Of a DNA stretch of 64,000 nt, positions 1 through 11,645 are shown piece after piece. Each line of letters starts with the position of its first letter. Within the stretch, counting starts at the first letter, position 1. Under the pieces are notes generated by a model, which did no database searches, was not told the origin of the DNA, and was given only the letters and a program-made list of their open reading frames with translations. Both the position numbers and the translations under genes were made by a program. The DNA is from Limnanthes douglasii subsp. nivea (lineage: Eukaryota > Streptophyta > Magnoliopsida > Brassicales > Limnanthaceae), in contig JAUPFV010000004.1 in the NCBI GenBank assembly GCA_036936605.1, positions 180,376,807-180,440,806 of the forward strand. Direction: 5' to 3'.

Positions 1-1088
1 CATAAGAAGAAAAATAAAAAATCAAAGGTCATCGAATACACACTGCTCGATGAGGATGAGGTCATAACTATTGGGAACCTGGAAATCCTTCTCTCGAAAA
101 GAAAACAACCAATGATGATGCTACAATCATCATCGAGGACAATGCAGATGATGATAATCAAAATGACGACCACTTCGATCCCGATAGCTTCATTAATTTT
201 AATATGTCTCAGGAACTTGCTGGAGAGGACGATCCTGTCATCCAAGATATTCAGACTCGCATGCACAATTTGGGAGAAAGTCTACCAACGAAGTGTCTCT
301 AGAAATCATATGTCTTTCTATTCCAACTACCTCTCTAGACATGATTCCTCGTCCTAGCCCAACAGGTTTTCCTCCTCCTCCACCCAACCCTGATGTCTTT
401 GCTGCACTCCAACCATTTGCTGATCTTGATGTTGCAGTAAAATCGCTTTCTTCACAAGTTGAGGCTTCCCACAGTCACTTGAAGCGATTGGCCAAAGACA
501 TGGTTCACTATAAGGGAATTACCGATACTGAGAAATAACTGAGAGAAAAATTCAGAATCAAGTAATCGAGCAATTCCAAATCTTTGAAGCGACAATATCT
601 GAGCTTATTCGAGGAATGATTTTCGTCAAAAGCCATTTGCAAGTGCAATATTATGCTGATAAAGAAAGTCTTACTGCCTTGCATCAAGAGGAGATGAACA
701 AGCGCAAAACTAAACATGCTGAAGAGTTGGCTGCTGAAAAGCTTAAATCTGAAGGTCTCCAAACTTCTCTTTCTACCAGCGAAGCAGAAAAGAAAGAATT
801 GACTAATGAGATAGCCACGCTGAAGGCTAATTTTAAAAAGAAAAAAAAACTGATGTCACTGCCGCAGAAGCTGAATGCTCTAAGGATATGTTAGTTGATA
901 TTAATAATGGTAAAGAAGAGACATCCATCACTCTTCTTCGAGAGCTTCATGCGACTTATCCAAAAATCAATCTTTCTAGTTTTTGGAATGATATTCACGT
1001 CGAACGGCGCCCTAGTAAAGCCTTCGATCCTATCCCAAGCTCATCATCATCTGAAAAAGAATCATCCGAAGAGGAGCCGTCTGAATAA
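1..1088 (+). pseudogene. Decayed coiled-coil protein remnant, probably transposon-related
   Basis: Protein-like sequence runs from the window edge to the stop near 1088 but changes frame several times. Pieces in order are an acidic Asp/Asn-rich stretch (about 130-230), a Pro-rich stretch (about 345-400, six prolines in a row in one frame), an alpha-helical segment ending in a stop at 536-538, a Lys/Glu-rich coiled coil (616-890), and a short tail with a Ser/Glu-rich C-terminus (888-1088). An A-rich run near 836-848 is a likely frameshift point. The plan of an acidic head, a Pro-rich linker, a coiled coil and an acidic tail resembles accessory proteins of plant retrotransposons, but I do not recognise a named domain. 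Its 5' part lies outside the window. Confidence 0.4.
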
Positions 1089-2400
1089 TTTTTGATGTCC
1101 TTTGATTTTATGTTACCTTTATTGTATTTGTGAGATTAGTATCCTACCCACTATACTTCATCGAATTAATCTAATTGACAGATGTCTCTGTTTATTTTTC
1201 ATTTTTATCATCAATATTAATTATTCGAAATTAACAATCTTGAAATATTTTTGTAAATATAACTCCTTAAATATGACAACGCATTTGAGAAATAAAACCA
1301 CCAAACTAAATACGATTCTAGCTCAAGGAATTGAAAGATGTCGTAGACGGTTGTGGAGCAATAAATACCGAAAGATTCGTAGGTATATCATACGATCATT
1401 AACCTCAAACTTAAGTCAGATATATTATACTAACAATTCATCAACAAATGAATCAATAGACAAAAGAATATAATGATGCAATTCCTCATAATTATTCTAA
1501 ACAACCATAAAAAGTCATATTATACATTGCTATATTTTACAAGCAAAATATGGTTCAAAATCTTACACACTCTGAAGACTGGGTGAGAGTCGATGAATCA
1601 TAAGTGTGTACAAATATATATGCTTCGAATTGAAATTGTTTAAAAAAGTTAGACTATGTATACGATCTAGCTAAATGATTCTAAAATTAACACCACTAAA
1701 TCGTGTAACCAAGTTGTTAATTCATGTAATAATTTTTAAATTAGTAACCTTTTAATTGTCGAACAAGGTAGCATAATTGGTTGCCGACGAAGGTTAATTC
1801 ATGTAATAATTTTTAAATTAGTAAAATTTTAATTATCGAACAAGATATCATAATTGATTGTTTTTTGGTCGTCGGTAGATTTAGTTCACGACATAGTTTC
1901 ACGTAGATCTTCCACACACATAAACATCTTCATAATATAGCACTAATGCGAAATCTAAACATCTAAAAACTCCAAATCAAATAGTTTCAACATCTCCGAC
2001 CATCAAACGCAACAAACCGGTTCAGTTTAGTTTCTTGAGTCGTATCTAAGTTTTCAAATGCTAGAAAGGTCACAGAGAACTTTGACCCAATCAAACAGAG
2101 AAGCTGGGATAGGAACTTGAACTATATGACAATGATTTGGACCTGTAAGAATATTCAACTGCTTAGTACATTATCATTATATGTCACATCGCGTTACAAA
2201 TATAAAATCACAAGTCCAAAATTCTCATCTACCTTTATTTATATTATATTAAATGAAACTAACACGTGATGCATTGTCGAGCTTATGTATAATATTAATC
2301 AAGACGGTTTGCGTGTTAGGAGTAAACGTTAGAATATATTTATGGCTTTCTTTAGTTATATCGGATTGCAAGACATATTAATTTTTATTTTATTTTATGT
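1089..2400. other. Non-coding AT-rich stretch
   Basis: No convincing gene. A 123-codon frame at 1102-1473 has AT-driven composition and no recognisable motif. The only structure I see is the 77-bp tandem duplication listed separately. Confidence 0.5.
1716..1862. repeat. Two-copy tandem duplication, period 77 bp
   Basis: The phrase GTTAATTCATGTAATAATTT starts at 1716 and again at 1793, and similarity continues through the GAACAAG...CATAATTG segment. The copies differ at several positions, so the duplication is not very recent. Confidence 0.7.
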
Positions 2401-2414
2401 GGGTAGCTGTATTT
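2401..2414. repeat. Left target-site duplication of LINE A
   Basis: GGGTAGCTGTATTT here is identical to 8564-8577. A T-run follows at once, which is the short A-tail of the minus-strand element. Confidence 0.85.
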
Positions 2415-2673
2415 TTTTTAAGCAAAAAGAACACCATATTAAAAAAGGACCAAATCGTAGCAATTTTACAAACTAAAGGTCTTTAAAGAAAAAAGACCAA
2501 AATTTAACTAAAGATTAGGGAAAAATTGACACCAACAGTCAATCCAACCCTAATCGAAAAGATCCAAACCATAGAGGGCTCAAGCGTCCACAGCTTCCTT
2601 CTCTCAGCTCCAAACTCCTTTCTTCAGCTTCACCATTCCAAAACTCCCAAAATTGAAACCACAGATCTATAAC

Positions 2674-2882
2674 AAGATCCACTGATTCAAGGTCGATGCC
2701 GCTTTCAGGACCCAACCTGGTCAGGCTGTATCGATAAGTTGAACTCAGTGAGTGCACCAAGGAATCAGACAAATCTTCAACCAAGATCGTCTGATTCAAG
2801 GTCGACGCCGCTTACAGGACCTTATCACTACAGTCTTACAGAGATTAGGTTAGAACTGGGTGAGTGCACCGATGAATCAGAC
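2674..2882 (-). repeat. Diverged tandem duplication in the LINE A 3' UTR
   Basis: Two copies of about 100 bp begin at 2674 and 2783. Both contain CTGATTCAAGGTCGA (one mismatch region follows) and both end near GAATCAGAC, at 2762-2770 and 2874-2882. The offset drifts from 109 to 112 bp because of small indels. The duplication lies downstream of the ORF2 stop. Confidence 0.65.
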
Positions 2883-2963
2883 GATTCAGACCTTCTTCAC
2901 CATCAAACCCTAACTCGAATCAGCTTCAACACAAGCCAAAATCGAAACAAACTAAGAGATGTA

Positions 2964-3398
2964 TCAAACGCCAAGACTCTCCAGCAACACAATTGAGCGA
3001 AGATCATCAGGGGGAGTATCAAATTGAATATTCTTCTTCGAGTTCAACACCGATTTCGCAATCCAGTCCGCACACTGGTTCTGGAGGCGCGAGACATGAC
3101 GGATCGTCATTCTTGAATGAATTAGCGATCTACATATAGTCAGAGAATCAAACAGGCACCAGGCTTCTTTTCTAGTAGCTAATAAGTTAATTAGAATCAA
3201 ATTATCAGATTCTACATCAATGTTAACCCACTGCTTTTGTTTGCAGATAATCAAGCCTTCGACTAAGGCACTGATTTCAGAAAAAAGAGGATTAATTTTG
3301 CCCAAAAGAGAACAACAACCCAGAAGGACATCACCTTCTGAGTTTCGAAACAGAATCCCAGTGCTGGCCTCACCGAAGTTATTGCACGAGCCGTCCAC
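2964..3398 (-). pseudogene. LINE A ORF2, RNase H domain
   Basis: The C-terminal ORF2 piece is 144 codons in the same frame as the RT piece. It opens with the RNase H first-strand motif (DGSCNNFGEASTG), has the second acidic position in the SEISALVEGL helix, a third in VESDNLILINLL, and a late Asp in CADWIAKS. The enzyme would degrade the RNA strand of the RNA-DNA hybrid. A single in-frame stop (3434-3432) separates it from the preceding domain, with the linker still readable. It ends at a natural stop at 2966-2964. Known plant L1 RNase H domains are of the archaea-like type; I infer the same here. Confidence 0.8.
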
Positions 3399-3431
3399 AT
3401 TTAGTTTTATCCTCCCTGGATTCAGAGCGAT

Positions 3432-4406
3432 CTATCTCAGGTAACTCGGAACTTTACGATTATTAACAGAATAGCACCCTAGGGAAATACCAGCAAAGCT
3501 AACGTTAGACCAATGTTTATAAGTAACTACATTAGATAAATCCAGACTGATAATTATATGAACTACTCTGTCAATAGCCCTTTGAACATTATCTGGAGAA
3601 TCACCAAACTTTGACAAGTTTCTGTTTCTCCAGATAACCCAACAAATCACCTGAGGAATAATGCGAGTAATGTGACGCTTAGATTTAGAAAAATTGAACC
3701 AGATATGCAAGACATGAGACAGAGTCATATGTCTTCTAACATTAATCCTAAACAAGCTACTAAAATAGTTCCAAACAGGCCAGGAAAAACAACAATTGAT
3801 GAAGAGATGGTTCGTCTCTTCACGATTATTACAGAACTGACACTTAGAAACCATATAGACATGCCTTCTCATAAGGATAGGATCGAGAGGAATATAACCC
3901 TTAATGAGCTTCCAACACAAAAATGAGTACTTCTTAGGAGTATAATGATTCCACATACAAGAAAGAAGACCAGACTTAGGATTACTATGCCTGATACTAT
4001 TCCAAGTAGAATTTAAATCAAACTCCTTACTAGTAGAAAGCTTCCAAATGATATCATCAGCCTTATTAGAGTCAACTTTATATTTAGATATATGGTTAAC
4101 TCTATCAGGAGGCAAAATATTATGAAGCACATTATAATCCCAACTATCAGCTTTCCAAAATGAACAAACACTAGCACTTAGAAACCAATTAAAGGAGCTA
4201 GAATCACTTATCAATGGAGGTTTATCATGCCAGTCTTCAAGCCAGAAATCAATAAACCTCTGACCCAGCCTCCATTTTATGTTCTTATCAGCAAAGTGTT
4301 TAATCACTGAAAGCCTCTTCCACACTACCGAGTCAGTGCTTTTACAAACCACCTTAAGAGCATGGGAATCTTTAGAATAAGTCTTATGCATTAGAGAAGC
4401 CCACAT
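3432..4406 (-). pseudogene. LINE A ORF2, thumb/linker and zinc-binding (zf-RVT-like) domain
   Basis: A 324-codon piece in the RT frame, joined to the RT by a stretch that reads through apart from one stop (4457-4455). Its C-terminal half holds the zinc-binding region found after reverse transcriptase in plant non-LTR elements: Cys, Cys, His and Cys residues in CQFCNNREETNHLFINC, preceded by a Trp-rich segment (WNHYTPKKYSFLCWKLI). The domain is thought to bind nucleic acid. The ATG at 4406 is only the first Met after the stop, not a true start. Confidence 0.8.
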
Positions 4407-4454
4407 ACTATTATTTTTCCTGAAAAGATACCATAGTTTATAAGAGAAAGCAGT

Positions 4455-6302
4455 TTAAACATCACAAAGACTTTTTATGTTGAGACCACCCTCAGCATAA
4501 GGCTTACACAGCTGAGACCAACAAGCCCAGTGAATAGTCTTAACATTATAGTTAGACCTCCAAAGAAACCTATTAAAGCAACCTTCAAGCTTATTAATAA
4601 TGTTATTAGGAATAAAGGAATTCTGCATCCAATAGAAAACAATAGGCATTAAAACAGAATTAATAAGAGTCAACCTTCCCCCAAACGATAGATTTTTAAG
4701 ATCCCAGACCATAATCGTATCATGAATCTTATTCAAAAGGGTCTGAAAATACTTCCCTTTGTTGCTACTAGCAATGGTTATCCCTAAGTAGTTGAATGGC
4801 AAGTAATCAGCATTGAACCCAGCTTGAATCTTAATATTGTTTGCAACAACATGGTTAACGTTTCTAGAAATAATAACCTTTGTTTTGTCTTTGTTTACAG
4901 ACTGACCAGAGACAAGATGATATTTATCAAACAAGCTACCAAGCAAAGCAATGGAGTCAGCCTTACAGTTGGTAAAAATCAAGACATCATCTGCAAACGC
5001 TAAACAAGGCACCAGTAAGTTAGATCTAGAAGCATATTGAATAGGCTTATTATTTTCAAAAAGCTTGTAAATGCTACGAAGCAAAACATCCTCAGCTAGG
5101 ATAAACAGGCTGGGAGACAATGGCTCTCCTTGCCTGATACCTTTGTTTAGTTTAAAGTAACCATAGCTAGAACCATTTATAAGCAGAGAAATATGAATCT
5201 TTGTAATCATTTTCCTTATTAATTCAATACAGTTATCAGCAAAACCAAAGCATTTAAGCACTCTAAGAATGAATGCATGAGAAAGCTTATCAAAAGCTTT
5301 AGACATATCTAATTGAACAATAGCATTCCCAGATTTAGGTTTCCAATCAATGTCATGCACCAATTCTTTCGTAATTAAAATATTATCATGGATCAACCTC
5401 CCTTTGACAAAAGCACCTTGCATTTTTGAAATGATGTTAGGCAGAATAATAGAAAGTCTAGAGTTTATAAGATTGGAAAGAATTCTATTAAAAATTGAAC
5501 AAAGACTAATCGGCCTAAAATCCTTCCAATCAGTAGGGTTAGCACACTTAGGAACAAGGCAAAGACCAGTTGCAAAGACACCTTCAGGAATGTCATTCCC
5601 TAAAAGATAAAAATTAAGAGCATTACACAAATCAGTATTAATAATAGACCAGCAAAATTTGAAGAAAAAGATGTTAAAACCATCCAGCCCAGGAGCACTA
5701 TCTGACTTCATATTAGCAATAATACTCCAAACCTCATCTTTATTAGTCTGTCTCATGATAGAATTACTATCCTCCTGGCTAACCATATTGGGAATACAAC
5801 TGAAGATCTCATCCTGCATAAGTAAAGTCTCATCATCTCTATTAGAATAAGAAAAGGAAGATAAAATGGACTTAAAATAACACACAACAGAGTTAGAAAT
5901 ATCTAAAGGGTTATCAAGCCAAAAACCATTGTCCTTAATCCCCTTAATAGAATTACGCCTTCTGTTTTTAGAGACAAACGCATGGAATAACTTGGTGTTA
6001 GCATCCCCATCTTTGATCCACCCATTGTAGCACTTCTGACGCCAATAACTTTCTTCGTTTCTGAGAGCCTTTAAATATAAACTATTAGCTTTCGAAAGAT
6101 CAGACTTAGAAGAAATACTATTGGATTCAGCATGAATAATCTTCATCCTTCTAACAACCTCAGCAGTCTCTTTAACTTTACTGAAAATGTTGCCAAAGAT
6201 ATTCACATTCCACTTCTTAAGACAAAACTTGAGCCTCCTCAACTTAAACCAGAAGACCTGACCCTGATCTCCATTGCAATGCAAACCCCAGTTCTCCTTC
6301 AC
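4455..6302 (-). pseudogene. LINE A ORF2, reverse transcriptase domain
   Basis: This is the longest open stretch of the window, 615 codons. RT motifs appear in order: SAPGLDGF (about residues 202-209), FRPISL (262-267), motif A LDMSKAFDKL with catalytic Asp about 332, GIRQGEPLSP (388-397), and motif C FADD (436-439) with both catalytic Asp kept. This is the normal L1/plant LINE pattern, and by motif the catalytic core looks intact. It is a pseudogene because the upstream endonuclease is broken and the frame stops before the zinc-binding domain. The ATG at 6302 is internal: the coding sense continues upstream in the same frame after stops. Confidence 0.9.
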
Positions 6303-7053
6303 AGTACTTCAAAAACTACCATCATCAATCCAAGCATTAACAAACTTAAAACTCTTCTTGCAATTAATATTATTAGGAGACTGATTAGAACGAATGAAGA
6401 AGAGAGCATGGTCAGATCAAGTTCTGACCATGTGATAAACCTTGGTATCCATAAATGTGTTGATCTATTTTTCATTAACCAAAGTTCTATCCAACCTTTT
6501 CCAACGAGTCCCCCTATTCCAAGTGAACCTCGAACCAATGTATCCAGCCTCCTCAAGATTACAAAACCTGATAGCCTCATTAAGGTCATTAGCACTACTG
6601 TGATCAAAATTAGAACAGCCAACCTGATCTTCAGTACAAGTAATGGCATTGAAGTCGCCAGTAATGATCCAAGGAGTATCAACGGGAGCAAACACTTTCA
6701 TCTGATCCCAAAGATCCCTTCTAAGCATCCTCTGGCTCTTCGCATAAACCACCGAGAAATTAAACAAAGAATTGCAGAGGATAAGAAACTAACATGTTAA
6801 CCAACTGAACATGATCATCAAGAATATCAATCACAACATCATCCTTCGAGAAGACCCAAATCTTATTCGAACAGTTAGAAAAGAATTTCTGAAAGCCAAG
6901 AACATCAGCAACACCACTCAACTTACAAGAATCAGCCATAGGCTCCTGAATTGACACAATCTTAGAATTATTATCCTTGATAACAGAAAGAAGCCTCCTC
7001 AACGTAGGCTTATTATTCAGGCCGCGAGCATTCCAATTAGTGATCTTTATCAT
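6303..7053 (-). pseudogene. LINE A ORF2, apurinic-type endonuclease domain
   Basis: This is the N-terminal half of ORF2, which nicks target DNA. It starts at 7053 with the usual WNARGL motif and an IQEP motif carrying the catalytic Glu (7053-6760). A frameshift near 6767-6760 moves it into the RT frame, where TGDFN (substrate-binding Asn and Asp) and RLDRTLVNE follow. In-frame stops come at 6467-6465, shortly before the SDHA motif (near 6418), and about 10 bp before the RT piece (6308-6306). All three are TAG or TGA. The final SDH catalytic pair is present. Confidence 0.85.
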
Positions 7054-7158
7054 TGTCAGATAAAGATTTTCGTTTCGATTTTCCTCCTTTCTTAGATAGA
7101 GGATTAATAGCGAGCTTCTTAGATTTCCCCTTCTTTAATTGAGACTTAAGCTTCCCAC

Positions 7159-8397
7159 TCATAATAGATTCAAAACCTTTGTTGACAGTCTGATTTCTCG
7201 AGTATTATCACAACTAACAATATCTCCAATCAATTCATTATCTTCAGACTGATGATTACTTTGAGCAAAATCATGCTCAATTCTGTGCAGGGCCTCAATC
7301 ACTTCCATATTGTTATCCACATTAAGGTCTTCACCAACAACAGAATCATTCACCTGAGTTACATGATCCTTAACACTGATAACATACCTCAATTTTCTTA
7401 TATAATCTTTACTGAAGGATTGAGAGTTACTGGAGTTCGCATTTGAAGTTCTTGGACCATAACGAGAGTCTTCTTCCACAACACCAACTTTATTCCTATC
7501 ATTACCAGTTTCAGCCTTCTTACTGACCTCATTAACACTTTCAGAACACCTTTCTTCACAATTCACATCACTATTGTCTATCTTTTCCTTATCTTTAATA
7601 GCTTGAAGATTCTTTTTGCACTCACTATCTTTATGACCAAGATGGAAGCAAGTATTACAATAAGGAGGCACGCTCTTGTAGCTTAAGTTAATCCAACACC
7701 CTTCATTTGAGCCAAAACCAGCCCAGAGTCTATACTTAAGAGGTATCGAAAAATCAAGCTCAACATGAGCGTAACAGGCATTCATAAGAGCTTTGTTTTC
7801 AAGAACTATAACCCTATATGTGGTACCAATAGAAGAAGCTAAACTATGTATAATAGAGTTATTATACATAAATTCAGGAACTCTCTCCAAACGAACCCAT
7901 ACCAGAGCCTTCGCACACTTATACCTTCTGTCAAAACCAGGATCCCAACGAAGGATTCTCATCGATTTACCTTCGATATTCCAAACGTATCTAGACCATA
8001 TACTACTCACATCCGCCTTCAACTGAAATTCGATGAAGATATGCCTCGAATCAAGGCTACAAAACTTATACAAACCCTTAAACTTAAGGTTCTGAAGAAA
8101 CGCTTCAAGAACTGATTTCCGCGGAATCCCATCCTTGAACTTGCAGACAACAGTTGTTGAAGAGTTTTCAAGAAGAAAACTCTTAACATCATTCAAAAAC
8201 TGCACTGAAAAATGGTCTTCTGATTGCTTGTAATACTCAGGTTTAAGGTCACGATTATGAACAAGGGAAGAGACAGAGTTTTTAACAGTTTCCGCAAAAG
8301 ATTTCTTAGGCATGGTTGCTTCAACATCCTTAAGAAAAGAAGGAAACTCTTCAGGAGAATTAAGATTTAAATGGTTTGTATCCATGGCAAGTAGCAA
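7159..8397 (-). CDS. LINE A ORF1: nucleic-acid-binding protein (DUF4283-like with CCHC knuckle)
   Basis: An open frame of 412 codons. The first 240 residues fit the DUF4283-type ORF1 of plant LINEs, with a core around VVCKFKDG, the WDPGF...LVWVRL segment (about 151-170) and the CYAHVELDF strand. A zinc knuckle follows at residues 247-260 (C-x2-C-x4-H-x4-C, CNTCFHLGHKDSEC). The tail is acidic and low in complexity. The protein packages the element RNA and accompanies ORF2. Its stop lies about 105 bp upstream of the ORF2 start. A second Met (residue 5) is an alternative start. No internal stop is seen, unlike ORF2. Confidence 0.8.
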   Translation of the reverse strand: MLLAMDTNHLNLNSPEEFPSFLKDVEATMPKKSFAETVKNSVSSLVHNRDLKPEYYKQSEDHFSVQFLNDVKSFLLENSSTTVVCKFKDGIPRKSVLEAFLQNLKFKGLYKFCSLDSRHIFIEFQLKADVSSIWSRYVWNIEGKSMRILRWDPGFDRRYKCAKALVWVRLERVPEFMYNNSIIHSLASSIGTTYRVIVLENKALMNACYAHVELDFSIPLKYRLWAGFGSNEGCWINLSYKSVPPYCNTCFHLGHKDSECKKNLQAIKDKEKIDNSDVNCEERCSESVNEVSKKAETGNDRNKVGVVEEDSRYGPRTSNANSSNSQSFSKDYIRKLRYVISVKDHVTQVNDSVVGEDLNVDNNMEVIEALHRIEHDFAQSNHQSEDNELIGDIVSCDNTREIRLSTKVLNLL

Positions 8398-8563
8398 GAG
8401 GGGAGAAGGAGAAGATCACCAAAGGGTCAAGAAACCCTTTCTTGAGAGAGAAGTTTCCATATTTCCTCCAACTATTATCCACTTAAGATCTATATTTTCA
8501 TGTTTCTCCAAAAATTAATATTTTTTAATATTTTTCAGAAAAAGTATTTTTTTTAATGTTATT

Positions 8564-8577
8564 GGGTAGCTGTATTT
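8564..8577. repeat. Right target-site duplication of LINE A
   Basis: A perfect copy of the 14 bp at 2401-2414. It marks the 5' end of the minus-strand LINE. The neighbouring flanks (TATGT on the left, ATAAAG on the right) do not match, so the duplication is exactly bounded. Confidence 0.85.
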
Positions 8578-9747
8578 ATAAAGGTGAGTAATTTGTTAAA
8601 CTGATAGAAAAAAATAACAAATATATACTAAATATTGCGTAATTTGTGGCATCTGTTCGATTTGTTTACACATAATTTTTATATTTATTATCAAATCTCA
8701 ATTCCAATAATCCAATATACAGAGACGGTTTATTTCCTTTTTTATTTCCATCAAGTATAGAAAAAACAATGCTCGCTCCTTTTTTTCTCGAATCTCCAAT
8801 TCAGATTCTAAATCCTAGAATCACGATTTTTTCATCAATGGCTAACTCTTCTAGTCAACCTTAAGATTGATTTGAGAAGCTTGCAAAAAATCACCGTAAA
8901 AAACCCCCACTACATAACATAGCCGTTTCAAAATCTGACAACCAAGAACACAAAGAAACAGCAACCTCAAATCAACAAGATGATTATATGGAAACAGTAG
9001 ATCCATCTCCTCCCCTTCAAGCTTCTTCAAATAGAGTTCTTAGAACGGTGTACCCAATCAACACGATCTTTGAAGAAAACCAGATCTGAGAAAAAGGATA
9101 GAAGCAGAAATGGAGTCTATGTGCAAAAGTCATTTGCAGAGATGTTGAAACCATCAAAGAAATCATTATTCATGAAGCAATCAAATTTCAATACAAGGAT
9201 AACGAAAGAGTTGTAATCTTCAAAGACTTAGATAAACAATCCATACTTTTAAACTCTAAATATATCATGGTTGCGAAATTTTCTCATTGCAAACCTAGTT
9301 TAGTTGACTTTAAAACATATTTGCATTCTTTTCATCTAATTGGTGTTCTTAACATATATTCATGGGATTGCATGCATATATTCATCGAATTAGATAATTT
9401 TGAGGATCTTTAAAATCTTTGGGAAGAGAATCTTCACATTTTATGATCTTTCACCCTTTTCGGCTCCTTAAATGGAGCCCTAATTTCAACCCCAGAGTGG
9501 AGTCACCAGAGACTCCAATCTAGGTGTATTTCCCTAAGCTTCTAGAGTGCCTTTATAACAAACATTTTATCACCCAAATTGCAAAGGCAATAGGATTTCC
9601 TCTGGAAATCTGGGTTCCTTCATTCAACATAGCAAGTTCTAATCACTGCAAAGATCTGATTATAACTAACATTTCCAAACCTCTACCCCAAAACTATGGA
9701 TAGATTTTAGGGATGATGATGGATTTTGGAAAGCCTCCTATGGAGAC

Positions 9748-9996
9748 TTGCCAAAATACTGTCTTTCTTGCAAACATTTAGGTCACACTGAAAAGGTCTG
9801 CTCCAAAAGCATTCCGACCTATAATGATTCTGAAAATCTTATCCCTCAATTGATCCCACCTCCTCAAAAAGCGGTGTGGTTGAAAAAAATCAAATCTGTC
9901 ACTGTGAATAATATTCATCCTTCATCAATCAATAACTCACCCAAACATTCATTTAATGAAGATAATACTAAAATAAGTTTTTTTTATTATTCATGA
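9748..9996 (+). pseudogene. LINE B ORF1 remnant with CCHC knuckle
   Basis: The zinc knuckle CLSCKHLGHTEKVC (C-x2-C-x4-H-x4-C) lies near the start of this frame and matches the same element of LINE A ORF1. The upstream ORF1 body (from about 8838) can be followed only in broken frames. Confidence 0.7.
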
Positions 9997-10411
9997 AAAA
10001 GATAATCATTCTTCTCTCAATAAAAAAATAAACGAAATTCATAATCAATTAGATGAAGAATTTAAGACCAATCTTCAAGTATTAAATTCTTGAATGTAAT
10101 CCTGAACCTAATCCCAGCATCACATATGTCACTGAAAATGACATCTCTTATGCCCTCCAAACAATAAAAATATGGAAAATCTTCACTTCAAACCCTAACT
10201 TGACCAACGAAGAAAAAGTTCCTCACTCTCCCAAACAACTTACCACTTGTAGCCTCTCTTCCTCTCCCGTAACAAATCTCTCTTCACCTAAAAATGAAAC
10301 AGAACAAAAGTAAAAGACTGTAAAACTAAAAGGTAACAACATCAAAATCCCTTTATTTACTAGAGCCATTAATACTAAAAGATCTAATTTATCACTTTCA
10401 TCAAATTTAAA

Positions 10412-11645
10412 ATGACCATATCAATGCTTAAATGGAATGCCATAGACATTGGTAATAGGGAAACTATTAGGAGGCTTAAGTCAATCTCTAAATCTAAAAA
10501 ATTAAATTTCATTGTTCTCCAAGAGCGAATGATATCTAATGATAAATTGGAATTTTTAACTAAAAATTAGGCTTCAACAAAAGCATAGCTAATTCTTGAA
10601 GTAAAATTTGGATTCTGTGGAAACACAACTTCCAGGTTCAAATCCGTATCTACAATGCTCAGTTTCTCCATATGATCGTGACATACTCTTCTTGTAATAA
10701 ATAATCTCTTGTCACCATTATATATTTTAAATGTAATAGATCCAAAAGACAAACTCTTTGGGACACTCTGCGTGACATATCGGTAACTACCATAGAACAG
10801 CTAGTTACTAGTGATTTCAATGTTATCTCTTCTGCATCAGAACATTTATAATGTTCTTCTTTTGATCATAGAGGAATGATGAATCAATATTATGATTTTT
10901 GATTGCAAATTAGAGGATCAAGTTTTCACTAGATCCACTTTCACTTGGTACAATCACAAAAAGTAGAAATGATTGGACAAAACCCTTCATAATGTTGCTT
11001 GAACAAAACACTTCATAACGAAGTAAACACATGGTCAAAACATGTTCTGACCATTCACCTTTGTGCATCTCGATATCATCTTTGAATAATATTCATAAAG
11101 GTTATTTTAATTTCCAAAATATATGTTTACTTCGTTCTGATTTTCTAGATAATTGTTGAGAATAACTGGAAAGATAACTTAAATGGCTCTCCCGTTAATA
11201 TATTATGGTCTAAGCACAAAAGATTAAAACAAAAGCTTAAAATATTTAAAAAAATAGAATTTGGAAACGTTTTTAACAATATTACCAATCCTTAAGATCG
11301 GGTTAAGTTTGCCGAAAACTGTTATGAAACCTCAAACACTTTAGATAACCAAATTTTTCTTTGTAAAGTTAAAGCTAATTACTTAAACTAACTCGCTAGA
11401 GAAGAATGCTATTGGGAACAAAATTCTTCTCTAATTGGCTAAAATTTGGAGATAGATATACTAAAAGTTATCAAAATTTTGTCAACAAAAGAATAAAGAA
11501 AAATAGAATTCATGGCATTGAAATTGATCAATGTACAAAAAATCACTCTCAAATAGTGGATTCTTCCATTGATCATTTCAAATCTCTTCTTACTTGTAAC
11601 ACAAGTAAGCTCCCTTTAGACATCAAAGACATCATTCCAACTTAA
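10412..11645 (+). pseudogene. LINE B ORF2, endonuclease and linker remnant
   Basis: It opens with an ATG at 10412 followed by LKWNAIDIGNRETIRRLK and a VLQER motif, the counterpart of the catalytic IQEP segment, and stops at 10570. The SDFN-like motif (normally GDFN) lies near 10810-10825. The linker is readable again in the open frame at 11406-11645. Frames shift between these parts, and the Gly-to-Ser and Pro-to-Arg changes suggest loss of function. Confidence 0.6.

Larger units (their letters stand above)
2415..8563 (-). mobile_element. LINE A: nearly full-length L1-type retrotransposon
   Basis: This is a non-LTR retrotransposon of about 6.1 kb that moved by target-primed reverse transcription. 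Reading the minus strand, it has a 5' UTR of roughly 165 bp, ORF1 (8397-7159), ORF2 with endonuclease, reverse transcriptase, zinc-binding RVT-associated domain and RNase H (7053-2964), and a 3' UTR of about 550 bp with an internal duplication. It ends in a short A-tail. Both ends are fixed by a perfect 14-bp target duplication. ORF1 is open, while ORF2 has a frameshift and about five in-frame stops, so the copy cannot move by itself. A C-terminal RNase H is typical of one group of plant L1 elements. Confidence 0.9.

Noticed and set aside
1102..1473. 123-codon plus-strand frame
   Set aside because: Ile/Leu/Asn/Tyr composition expected from AT-rich DNA, no motif, no start context, no homologous copy in the window.
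6132..6800. 222-codon plus-strand open frame
   Set aside because: It lies antisense to the LINE A endonuclease and RT start, whose motifs are clear on the minus strand. No motif of its own.
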